A stretch of DNA of 7,644 nucleotides from an uncultured Microcaldota archaeon (GTDB lineage: Archaea > Micrarchaeota > Micrarchaeia > Anstonellales > Bilamarchaeaceae), in contig CAILMU010000142.1 of NCBI GenBank assembly GCA_903835325.1, positions 1 to 7,644 on the forward strand, written 5' to 3'. The position numbers were made by a program, and so were the translations under genes. Positions 1-5,899 of this stretch are shown here, one piece after another (within the stretch, counting starts at the first letter, position 1; each line of letters begins with the position of its first letter). The notes under the pieces were generated by a model. That model did no database searches and was not told the origin of the DNA. It was given only the letters and a program-made list of their open reading frames with translations.

Positions 1-46
1 CACGCATGAAGCCAATCTCTTCTTTTCGGTCTGTGAATTCAATCAT
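1..46 (-). CDS. Partial 5' end of a probable archaeal ATPase (AAA/STAND type)
   Basis: Only the first 15 codons lie in the window, reading MIEFTDRKEEIGFMR on the minus strand and running off the left edge. The pattern hydrophobic-F-x-[DN]-R-x-x-E-[IL] matches the usual N-terminus of archaeal P-loop ATPases of the PF01637 type, which begin just ahead of their Walker A segment; the Walker A itself would lie outside the window. A TATA-like box at 68-76 is centred about 26 bp upstream of the ATG, so transcription should start almost at the start codon and the mRNA would be leaderless, as is common in archaea. Start codon and promoter geometry support a real gene. The family call rests on a very short motif and could be wrong. 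Confidence 0.55.
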   Translation of the reverse strand, partial: MIEFTDRKEEIGFMR

Positions 47-67
47 GCAATATTCTATTGTTTGAAC

Positions 68-76
68 TATATAAAT
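68..76 (-). promoter_or_regulatory. TATA box of the leaderless partial ATPase gene
   Basis: Read on the minus strand this is ATTTATATAG-like. It is centred about 26 bp from the ATG at 46, the distance expected between an archaeal TATA box and its transcription start. It implies a leaderless transcript. Confidence 0.55.
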
Positions 77-128
77 GTTATTGTTAGAACAAGAAATATG
101 TTTTGGCAGTACTTGGCCAAGAGCAGCA

Positions 129-136
129 TTTATATA
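129..136 (+). promoter_or_regulatory. TATA box upstream of the structured region
   Basis: The sequence TTTATATA is a strong archaeal TATA element in the plus direction. Transcription would begin near 155-160, at the base of the first hairpin (156-170). No start codon with a supported reading frame follows closely. The box therefore drives either a non-coding RNA or a leader of about 360 nt for the protease gene at 521. Confidence 0.45.
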
Positions 137-520
137 CTTCTCTTCTCAGAACTGACCTCGGTAATCGAGGCTCAGTAGGGGTTTCTACTGACCTGAAGTC
201 ATAATGGTGAACAGTAGTGAGGATTAGAAGCTTGAGCTCTGGACCTAAGTCGGTCTGTTCAGAGGTCTGCTCTCCTGGTCTTCCTCCTGCAAGTTCGAAG
301 AAATTGCGGAAGCCTTGGCTGCAAAGCCAAGCGCTCCTGCATTTTCTCCTGGTCTGAGGTCAGACCGGCTATTTTCGTCCGACCGAGGGAGCTTCTGGGG
401 CAGGTTCTATTTAAGCACTGGCCAGAAGACACCACGCCAATGGACTGGCGCATTGCCTCCAGGCAAAGGCTGCGGATTCTGACAGTGGAAACCCCAAATT
501 GTTGAGGTTTAATAATAATA
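137..520 (+). other. Gene-free, hairpin-rich region; candidate structured leader or ncRNA
   Basis: I see no credible protein gene here. The stretch has many local inverted repeats: 156-160 with 166-170; 173-178 with 185-190; 314-320 with 325-331 (seven perfect pairs closing a GCAA tetraloop); 351-356 with 361-366 around AGGT; and 435-439 with 446-450. A longer-range match pairs 251-257 with 361-367 and competes with the local 351-366 hairpin. An octamer ACTGACCT occurs at 151-158 and 187-194. I could not match it to RNase P RNA, SRP RNA, a tRNA or a C/D guide RNA. A structured 5' leader of the downstream gene and an independent RNA are both possible. A second TATA-like sequence (CTATTTAAG, about 408-416) could serve the protease gene instead. 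Confidence 0.35.
254..340 (+). repeat. Imperfect direct repeat, copy A (upstream of protease gene)
   Basis: This resembles 2856-2928. Both copies begin TCTG-NN-CAGAGG, then share CTTCC, TGCAA, TTCGAA, the exact CCTTGGCTG (313-321 and 2900-2908) and a 15-nt exact match GCCAAGCGCTCCTGC (326-340 and 2914-2928). Copy A has about 14 extra bases after the first block. Each copy contains a CTTGGC/GCCAAG hairpin, whose loop differs while the stem is kept. Confidence 0.6.
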
Positions 521-2509
521 GTGGATATAGTATGTGGTGTGTTGAGGGTCAGTAGAAGGGAGAACGGGCAGGCCGTGCAGAAGGAAGGCGGCCTGCAGAG
601 AGAATTCCGCAGATTCTGCGTCGTCACAGCCACGCTGGCAATGACCGGTCTTTGCTTCGGATCACAAAGCTGTGGGAGGGAGAAGGAACCCCCTGCGATC
701 CGTCAAACTCAGTGCAGCAGTGAACCGAAGGTGGTGGTGAAGAATTCTGATGAATACGTCGCTAGAATGGCTAGTGAAACCGCCGAAGTCAGCAGGATGC
801 TCGCGAAGAGTGCGGGCCACAACACGCAGAAGATGGATCTGGCTTTGGAAGACTACAATCGCATCATAAGCAGTCGCAAATTCAAGCAAGAAAAAATAAG
901 TTTCATCAAGGACCTAGTAGGGAGAACTGGCCGGAATTCGCCTTTTGCAATCGGGATCCTGCGTAAATTCATGGAAAAGGACAAATTCACTGATGAGACG
1001 CTAGATGGGAGGCTGGTTGAAAGATTGGCCGGGGCCATAAGTTTTGCCGCGGGGAAGGCAGGCGAAAAAACTCCCGAAGCATTGGAAAGCATGAAATCAA
1101 TCTCCGGAACGGATGTGATTTCCGATACAAACCTGGTTGAAAAGTATAGGAAGATCGGGCCGTATGAGACGCTGGATGCATTCAGGGTTGTCGCGGAAAG
1201 GAACGATGGCAAAAGGATCGCAGACATTCTGAACCTGCTCGGTAGCATCATAGAAAACAGCGCAACCAAAGCGGAAAGCGTTGGCGGGGGATTCGCCGGG
1301 AGATTATGCGACAGGACAGACTCCATCATAAGGAGAAGCGAGAGCGAACGCGGCGCGGCATTCGAATTGCTCGGGAATAGTTGCAAGTATCATTTGGACC
1401 CTTGGGGACTGCTTGATTCCGTGAAAGCCATAGCGGAAAAGTTTGAGGACAAGAGGATGTTTCTAGGCACCCTCGATATCCTAGCTGAAAGAATCAACAT
1501 TCTGCATTGGAACCCGCATCTTCAAGCGGAAAATATCACAGCGGATTCCGTCGGGGCATTGTGCGACACAGTGGATTTCGTGGTCAAAAAAGCCGGTGCC
1601 GGCCTTCAGGACAAAGCCATGGCCGCTATAAAATCGAATACCCGCATCGTTTCCTTTGGGAGCAATGTTCTGGCTCTGATAAGGGTGGCAATCGAAGATT
1701 TCAATGGAAATGAGGTGGTACGAAGGCTGAACTCCATCACCAATGACAGCAGGATAAGCGATATCAAAGCCAGTGATTACATGAGAGGGAAAGCGCTCGC
1801 GATTTCTATTCTCAAGAATCCCAAACCAGAACCCGTAGCAATGATCCATTTCGCATATGCCCTATCCCAGATCGGGGAGGGAAAGACCCGCGAGCTCCAT
1901 GATAAATTCGGCGTAACCCGTTTCCTCAGGTACGAGGAGGAAGTGCTGCAGGAGATTGCTGATAACATGGAGCCGCACCATAACGGGCAAAAGCCGCTTC
2001 TTCTGGTTGCGATGGCCAAAGAAGACTGGAACAACGCGTTCTATATCACGTTCCTCAAAGACCTGATAAAGCGTTACAGGATCCTCACCATAGAGGTCGG
2101 GACGAAATCGGAATTCTTCAAGGACGTGAGAGATATCTCCGGGACGTACGGAAAAATAGATACCCTGGACATAGAAGGGCATGGAGAACCGAATTCCATA
2201 AATCTCGGGAATAATAGCATAGGCCAAACGTTGAGCCTTATCGATAATGAGGCATTTAAGCATCTGAGGGGGAATTTCGTTCAGCATCCCACGGTGTTGC
2301 TCATCTCCTGCTCCACAGGGAAGGACCAGAACGCCATCGGAGGCATGATCTCCTCGGCCCTGGGCGCGCGGGTATTCGCTCCGACAGAGCCAGGTGGTTT
2401 GATAAAATTAGAGTTGACAGAAGAAGGAGAAATCAGCGGGGCATCATTCGATGTGCCTAGCAGAGAGTTCCTGGATGGCCACACCAGGATGATCCCTAAA
2501 AATCATTGA
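521..2509 (+). CDS. Exported helical protein with C-terminal caspase-like (clan CD) domain
   Basis: The predicted product has 662 residues. A basic segment (R27-R31) precedes a hydrophobic stretch at about 32-47 and a Cys at 51, suggesting export; the lipobox is poor, so lipid anchoring is uncertain. Residues about 70-470 look almost wholly alpha-helical and match no family I recognise. From about 492 an alternating strand/helix pattern appears: a strand PLLLVAM, then IEGHGEP with His554, then VLLISCSTG with Cys597, then a strand ending in LGARVFAPTEP. A His-Gly followed 43 residues later by Ser-Cys at strand ends is the clan CD signature (caspase, CHAT, C80 types), so a Cys peptidase or a derived domain is likely. 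The start is uncertain: GTG 521 has GAGGT 12 nt upstream, and GTG 539 or GTG 575 would also keep the signal segment. ATG 641 would destroy it. No partner gene lies on the same strand nearby. Fold call fairly firm; activity and substrate unknown. Confidence 0.75.
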   Translation: MDIVCGVLRVSRRENGQAVQKEGGLQREFRRFCVVTATLAMTGLCFGSQSCGREKEPPAIRQTQCSSEPKVVVKNSDEYVARMASETAEVSRMLAKSAGHNTQKMDLALEDYNRIISSRKFKQEKISFIKDLVGRTGRNSPFAIGILRKFMEKDKFTDETLDGRLVERLAGAISFAAGKAGEKTPEALESMKSISGTDVISDTNLVEKYRKIGPYETLDAFRVVAERNDGKRIADILNLLGSIIENSATKAESVGGGFAGRLCDRTDSIIRRSESERGAAFELLGNSCKYHLDPWGLLDSVKAIAEKFEDKRMFLGTLDILAERINILHWNPHLQAENITADSVGALCDTVDFVVKKAGAGLQDKAMAAIKSNTRIVSFGSNVLALIRVAIEDFNGNEVVRRLNSITNDSRISDIKASDYMRGKALAISILKNPKPEPVAMIHFAYALSQIGEGKTRELHDKFGVTRFLRYEEEVLQEIADNMEPHHNGQKPLLLVAMAKEDWNNAFYITFLKDLIKRYRILTIEVGTKSEFFKDVRDISGTYGKIDTLDIEGHGEPNSINLGNNSIGQTLSLIDNEAFKHLRGNFVQHPTVLLISCSTGKDQNAIGGMISSALGARVFAPTEPGGLIKLELTEEGEISGASFDVPSREFLDGHTRMIPKNH

Positions 2510-2540
2510 ACATCTCCAGGATAAAGAATTCTCAGAAAGG

Positions 2541-2547
2541 TAATATA
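2541..2547 (+). promoter_or_regulatory. Possible TATA box for the 2550-2767 structured region
   Basis: TAATATA follows a purine-rich GAAAGG that could act as a BRE. It sits inside the short palindrome GGTAATATACC. Initiation would fall near 2570, inside the hairpin-rich stretch. This is weak evidence on sequence alone. Confidence 0.2.
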
Positions 2548-2855
2548 CCGACCTTCTTGCGGCCTGACCAGGGATAGAGTCCTCAATGCTGCAACCAATA
2601 TACTCGACCGAGCTGCCGGTGGAATGCCGGGATGTCGGGAGCGTAGCAACGTTCCCGAGCATGCTCAAGGTCGGATTGCCGACCGTGACAAGTGATGCTT
2701 GCGGAGATATTTCACTAGAGGCGTCGATAGAGCAAAAGCCCTGGGCTTTGACCCAGGCTAGTCCGCAGTATATTCAATTCTGATTGTTTCGCAATTGATT
2801 GGCCTTAGATCGCCCGAATTCGAGTTTTAGAGCTAACTAGTCTTCAGACCTTTGA

Positions 2856-2928
2856 TCTGCCCAGAGGCCCTTCCCCTTGCAATTTCGAACAAGTACGAAC
2901 CTTGGCTGATAAGGCCAAGCGCTCCTGC
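2856..2928 (+). repeat. Imperfect direct repeat, copy B (downstream of protease gene)
   Basis: This is the diverged partner of 254-340, in the same orientation, about 2.6 kb away and on the other side of the protease gene. The strongest conservation is at the 3' end, where 15 bases are identical (2914-2928), followed within about 9 bp by the flavodoxin stop codon. Read on the minus strand, the CTTGGC/GCCAAG hairpin (2901-2919) lies about 18 bp beyond that stop and could also act as a 3'-end stem-loop of the flavodoxin mRNA. Confidence 0.6.
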
Positions 2929-2936
2929 GATTCTAT

Positions 2937-3431
2937 TTACGCCTTCATCTTCAGTTTGCGCAGCCACCCGTTCAACGCATCCGAGTCGTTTTTCAAGTCC
3001 GAGTCCGATACGGCAAGGCCTTCCAATACTGTCGACTGCGGGCAGAGCTTCTTGATGTCCTCTACGCTGTGTCCAAGAGAGCTGCCCCCATGCGTGCAGA
3101 ACGGTACGATAGTCTTTTTGGAAAAATCATATCCGGATAGGAACGTATGGACAGGCATCGGCATGGTGCCCCACCACATCGGATAGCCGATGAAAACCAT
3201 GTCGTATTTGCCGATGTCCTTGATTTTCGTCTTAAGGCCCGGCCTTGCGCCAGATTCCATCTCCTGTTTTGCCCGTTTCACAGCCGTATCGTAATCAGCG
3301 GGATATGGATTTTCGGGCTCTATCTCGATGATATCGCCGCGGACAATAGAGTGTATCTGGTTGGCGAGCGTCCGCGTGTTGCCCGAATGCGAGAAATAAA
3401 CTACGAGTGTGTTTTTAGGGTTCATGCGCAT
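2937..3431 (-). CDS. Flavodoxin-family protein
   Basis: This 164-residue protein has the single-domain flavodoxin fold and would carry electrons through bound FMN in the cytoplasm. Strand 1 leads into YFSHSGNTRTLA (12-23), the Ser/Thr-rich loop that wraps the FMN phosphate. GYPMWWGTMPMPVHTFL (82-98) is the second flavin loop, with aromatic residues that can stack on the ring. PFCTHGGSSLGHS (110-122) is the third. The Y-F-S-x-x-G-N-T start and the G-Y-P-x-W-W-G loop fit the Flavodoxin_4 type seen in small oxidoreductases rather than classical electron-transfer flavodoxins. The first ATG (3431) has GGAG four bases upstream; ATG 3425 is an alternative. It overlaps the end of the upstream regulator gene by 17 nt (11 with the second ATG), so the two are co-transcribed and probably translationally coupled. 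The redox partner is not visible here. Confidence 0.9.
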   Translation of the reverse strand: MRMNPKNTLVVYFSHSGNTRTLANQIHSIVRGDIIEIEPENPYPADYDTAVKRAKQEMESGARPGLKTKIKDIGKYDMVFIGYPMWWGTMPMPVHTFLSGYDFSKKTIVPFCTHGGSSLGHSVEDIKKLCPQSTVLEGLAVSDSDLKNDSDALNGWLRKLKMKA

Positions 3432-4005
3432 AACTCTCCAAGTTTTTTGTTAAGATAGCTGATGGTTCGATTACCACTAAGTTCGTCATCCCGTATGGAT
3501 GCTTCTTCACCAGCTTCACTGATTCGAGCTTCCGTATTATCCGGCTCACCTTGAGTTTGCCCATCCCCGAGCGATTCACCAGCTCGGATTGCGTCTGCTC
3601 GCCGTTATTCTGCTCGAGCAATTCGATGATTTTTTTCGCATCCGGTTGCAGCCTCGCTTTAATCGATTCGATTCTTTCTATCGCCAGGGAAGAGGAATCG
3701 GTTTGGGATAACGGTGCGCCTCGGGCAGAGCCTCCCGGTGCGTAAATCATGGCAACGCAAGCCAATGCCGAGACGGTCATCCCGAAAAAAGAGTAGACCA
3801 GGAATGGCGGGGAGTCCCTGGATAATCCACGGAGCAAGTCGTTGCTTGGCAGCTGGGAACCCCCGTTCTGTGACGGAGCCTGGATGGGATTCGATGTCTT
3901 CTCGAAGAAGGAATACACCTGATAGGCGAAGATGACTGCTGAGATAATCGAAAAGAGCGCGCAAAGCGAAATCACAATCCTGCGGAACCGCATATCCTGG
4001 AACAT
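3415..4005 (-). CDS. Membrane-anchored winged-helix transcriptional regulator
   Basis: The 196-residue product has two hydrophobic segments, about 10-34 and 68-89, joined by a polar Ser/Asn/Gln-rich loop of about 33 residues. A cytoplasmic linker follows, then a winged helix-turn-helix at about 120-185: helix QPDAKKIIELLEQNN, helix TQSELVNRSG, recognition helix GKLKVSRIIRKLESVKLV, and wing KKHPYGMTNLVVIE. This layout matches the MarR/DUF7343-like membrane-associated regulators common in archaea. With both termini in the cytoplasm, the loop would face outside and could sense the envelope. Single Cys residues lie in each membrane segment (C15, C83). It is first in an operon with the overlapping flavodoxin gene and is transcribed divergently from the lipoprotein pair, so control of both units is the natural inference. 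Target and signal are unknown. Confidence 0.8.
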   Translation of the reverse strand: MFQDMRFRRIVISLCALFSIISAVIFAYQVYSFFEKTSNPIQAPSQNGGSQLPSNDLLRGLSRDSPPFLVYSFFGMTVSALACVAMIYAPGGSARGAPLSQTDSSSLAIERIESIKARLQPDAKKIIELLEQNNGEQTQSELVNRSGMGKLKVSRIIRKLESVKLVKKHPYGMTNLVVIEPSAILTKNLESYAHEP

Positions 4006-4028
4006 AATATCTACCTGAATGGGTTGTA

Positions 4029-4074
4029 TCAGGTCGTATCACAATAAATATATATGATGTATCGGTCAGGTCGT
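4029..4074. promoter_or_regulatory. Shared divergent promoter with flanking 9-bp direct repeats
   Basis: The 82 bp between the starts at 4005 (minus) and 4088 (plus) contain one AT core, AATAAATATATAT (4043-4055), usable as a TATA box in both directions. Initiation would fall near 4020-4025 leftward and 4074-4080 rightward, giving short leaders. The nonamer TCAGGTCGT occurs at 4029-4037 and 4066-4074, one on each side of the TATA core. GTATC appears at 4026, 4036 and 4059. The repeats lie where a bound protein would block either initiation complex. The winged-helix protein encoded next door is the obvious candidate binder (inference). Confidence 0.55.
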
Positions 4075-4087
4075 TTACAGAGAAATC

Positions 4088-5884
4088 GTGATTGTTATGG
4101 ATACAAAATTGCCGGCTATCGCAAGCATATTGGTATTATGCATGATTCTATTCGGGTGCACCAGCCCTCAGCCCCAGCAGACCATTTATATCTGCAGCAA
4201 TGGGAGCCAGGTCCTTAATCCGGCTTTTTGCTCCAGTCCGACCGGAACCGCAGGAACGAGTGCATCAAATGCATCCACTACAACTAACATATCCGCGGCA
4301 ACCAATACCTCTAGCGCAGGCCAAACGGCTGCCGTCTGCATATCGAACACCAAGGATGACCCCCAGTGCAAGGACTGCTGCGACTGCATAAATGGGACGG
4401 CGAATGACAGGAAAAGCTGCAGGGACACCTGCGCCACCCACGACTTCTCCCTGAATTCCGGATACATCAATGTGAATACGGCATCCATCCTCGGAAAGAG
4501 CGGGGATTACTCGGCTGCGACGGCAGCAGGCACCGAGCAGGCTTGCAAAGAATACTGCGATGGTTCGCCGGCGCTTTCATGCGGTGACAGGAGATACTGC
4601 CGGGATGCATGCAATGCGATGGGCAATGGGACTGCGAATGCGCCGCCCAACAACGGGACCGGCAACAACCCGCCCCCGCAGGCAGGCAACGGGACCGGCA
4701 ATCAGCCGCTCCCCCTGCCTAATAACGGCAATGGAAGCCAGAGCCAAAACCAATACAATATCGAACAGGCAACATCCGACCGCGCCCAGCTGAGCACGCT
4801 CTCGTTCAGCGCTTTGGCGTTCATCACCGGGGATGCATGCAGCGACTCGTTCCTGCCTCCGGGCAAGGTGGCGGATTTCTCAGGTTTCCAGTATCTCCGG
4901 GACAACGATCCGGATATGATGGGGCACAACACGGAATTCGTCACCATGGCGGCTGACAATGTTTTGACAATACTCGACGCGAACCAGACAGCAGAATTCA
5001 TAGCCATCGATCCGGACCAGGGGAATTGGAGCGATGAATATGGATATATGAGATTCCCTCTCATGAATGCCTTCCGCCGTGAATTGACTGGGGATATCCC
5101 AACCGGAACAACAGGTTTGAACAAAAGCGCAGTCATGGGATATTCGGGCAGGTTATACACGCTGGATGCGCAGATAAGCCTGGAGCGGGCCAAAGCATTC
5201 GGGAGAGTGTTCCGGTCCCTGAGCCCCGAGCAGAAGGCATATCTGGATAAGATGGGGCAGGCAGGAAGCCTCTCCTGGCCGAAGGTCAGTGAACCGGCGA
5301 TCCTCAAGACAAGCGGGATATCTTCGGTCAATCTACGGACGTATGCGAGCGAATTCTATGGCTGGTATGCTGGATCTGTCGAAGCCGATACATATTTCTG
5401 CCCGGAGAGGCAGGCGACATACTTCGGAGGATTCTATATGAAGGATGCTCCCGCCATGGGCAACCGCAATTATTCCATAAGCACTACAAGGACAGCCAAT
5501 AGCGGCGAGGGATTCCTGGCGGAATTGAACGATACCCAGCGCTCCGGGCTGACGGGTTTGGTCGATATCCAACGCAATGATTTGAATGAGATCGTATCGA
5601 CGAGGGAAGCAATCGTCATAGAACTCCGGAAGCTGATGGCCCAGGAGACCGTCAATGACAGCATGGTGCTCGCTCTAGGCGAAAGATACGGAGAGCTGGA
5701 CGGAGAGATCGCATACGATTATGCCATGCACTTCTCGGATGTGAGCAAGACGCTCAGCGTTGAGCAGAAAGCAGAGGCATTGAAGCTCCGTGATCTGGAG
5801 AACTTCACGTGCGACGGGGCATACCTGTATTCCGAGAAGATCCCGATGCCTGCGGTGGAGAACACGGATCATTTTTTCCAATGA
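4088..5884 (+). CDS. Large Cys-rich surface lipoprotein with L-x-x-x-Q motifs (Spy/CpxP-like, tentative)
   Basis: The 598-residue product starts with a lipoprotein signal: Lys7, a hydrophobic core and lipobox LFGC (Cys24). A YICSNG module follows (Cys36/Cys48, C-x11-C), then a Ser/Thr/Asn-rich spacer. A Cys cluster holds C84, C94, C97, C98, C100, C111 and C115, and a second holds C153, C157, C165, C171 and C175. A Pro/Asn/Gly linker with repeated NGT sequons (about 176-225) implies an exposed, N-glycosylated stalk. The C-terminal domain carries LDANQ (296), LSPEQ (378), LNDTQ (480) and LSVEQ (556), resembling the LTxxQ motifs of Spy/CpxP periplasmic chaperone and metal-response proteins, but it is far longer than those. 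A conserved-looking F-C-P-E-R-Q lies at 437-442. Start is GTG 4088 or, more likely, ATG 4097. It is first in an operon with the phosphoesterase, whose start lies 15 bp after this stop. Function unproven. Confidence 0.8.
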   Translation: MIVMDTKLPAIASILVLCMILFGCTSPQPQQTIYICSNGSQVLNPAFCSSPTGTAGTSASNASTTTNISAATNTSSAGQTAAVCISNTKDDPQCKDCCDCINGTANDRKSCRDTCATHDFSLNSGYINVNTASILGKSGDYSAATAAGTEQACKEYCDGSPALSCGDRRYCRDACNAMGNGTANAPPNNGTGNNPPPQAGNGTGNQPLPLPNNGNGSQSQNQYNIEQATSDRAQLSTLSFSALAFITGDACSDSFLPPGKVADFSGFQYLRDNDPDMMGHNTEFVTMAADNVLTILDANQTAEFIAIDPDQGNWSDEYGYMRFPLMNAFRRELTGDIPTGTTGLNKSAVMGYSGRLYTLDAQISLERAKAFGRVFRSLSPEQKAYLDKMGQAGSLSWPKVSEPAILKTSGISSVNLRTYASEFYGWYAGSVEADTYFCPERQATYFGGFYMKDAPAMGNRNYSISTTRTANSGEGFLAELNDTQRSGLTGLVDIQRNDLNEIVSTREAIVIELRKLMAQETVNDSMVLALGERYGELDGEIAYDYAMHFSDVSKTLSVEQKAEALKLRDLENFTCDGAYLYSEKIPMPAVENTDHFFQ

Positions 5885-5887
5885 TTT

Positions 5888-5891
5888 GAGG
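5888..5891 (+). promoter_or_regulatory. Shine-Dalgarno site of the phosphoesterase gene
   Basis: GAGG lies eight bases before ATG 5900, in the 15-bp gap after the upstream stop. It fixes this start and supports translation from a shared mRNA. Confidence 0.6.
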
Positions 5892-5899
5892 CGGACGCT

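Larger units (their letters stand above)
2510..2936. other. 427-bp gene-free region with strong hairpins; candidate ncRNA
   Basis: This lies between the 3' ends of the protease and flavodoxin genes. Short open frames exist on both strands, but none has protein-like character. Inverted repeats are dense. A nine-pair stem at 2636-2644 with 2649-2657 (one G-T pair) closes AGCA. GGTCGG/CCGACC at 2669-2684 closes ATTG. CCTGGG/CCCAGG lies at 2740-2757, inside an outer stem TGCGGA/TCCGCA at 2700-2705 with 2762-2767. CCGACCTT (2548-2555) can also pair with AAGGTCGG (2667-2674), excluding the 2669-2684 hairpin. The right part (2856-2928) is a repeat copy. I recognise no known RNA family. It could be a 3' UTR, an independent RNA, or remnants of an inserted element. 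Confidence 0.35.

Noticed and set aside
2..178. Plus-strand open frame from the left edge to a stop near 178
   Set aside because: It crosses two TATA boxes and has no recognisable protein pattern. The opposite-strand ATPase start with its promoter is better supported.
200..230. GGTGAAC and GAAGC resembling parts of the SRP RNA core
   Set aside because: The intervening conserved SRP bases and the expected long paired arms are absent.
289..307. GTTCGAAG resembling a tRNA T-loop
   Set aside because: No acceptor stem, anticodon arm or D-arm around it, and copy B does not keep the pairing.
259..633. Minus-strand open frame of 124 codons
   Set aside because: It lies antisense to the hairpin region and the protease start. 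The translation is low in recognisable structure and has no promoter or ribosome site.
853..1386. Long minus-strand open frame inside the protease gene
   Set aside because: A shadow of the plus-strand codons; Ser/Leu-rich with no motif.
2586..2783. Plus-strand open frame of 65 codons in the gap after the protease gene
   Set aside because: It runs through three strong hairpins and yields no recognisable protein pattern. The RNA explanation fits better.
2824..2835. GTTTTAGAGCTA, identical to the start of a well-known type II CRISPR repeat
   Set aside because: Only 12 bases, a single occurrence, with no spacers, no repeat array and no cas gene nearby. Chance match.
4702..5331. 209-codon minus-strand open frame inside the Cys-rich lipoprotein gene
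   Set aside because: A frame shadow. The sense strand encodes a signal peptide, a Cys-rich region and repeated motifs; the antisense product shows none.
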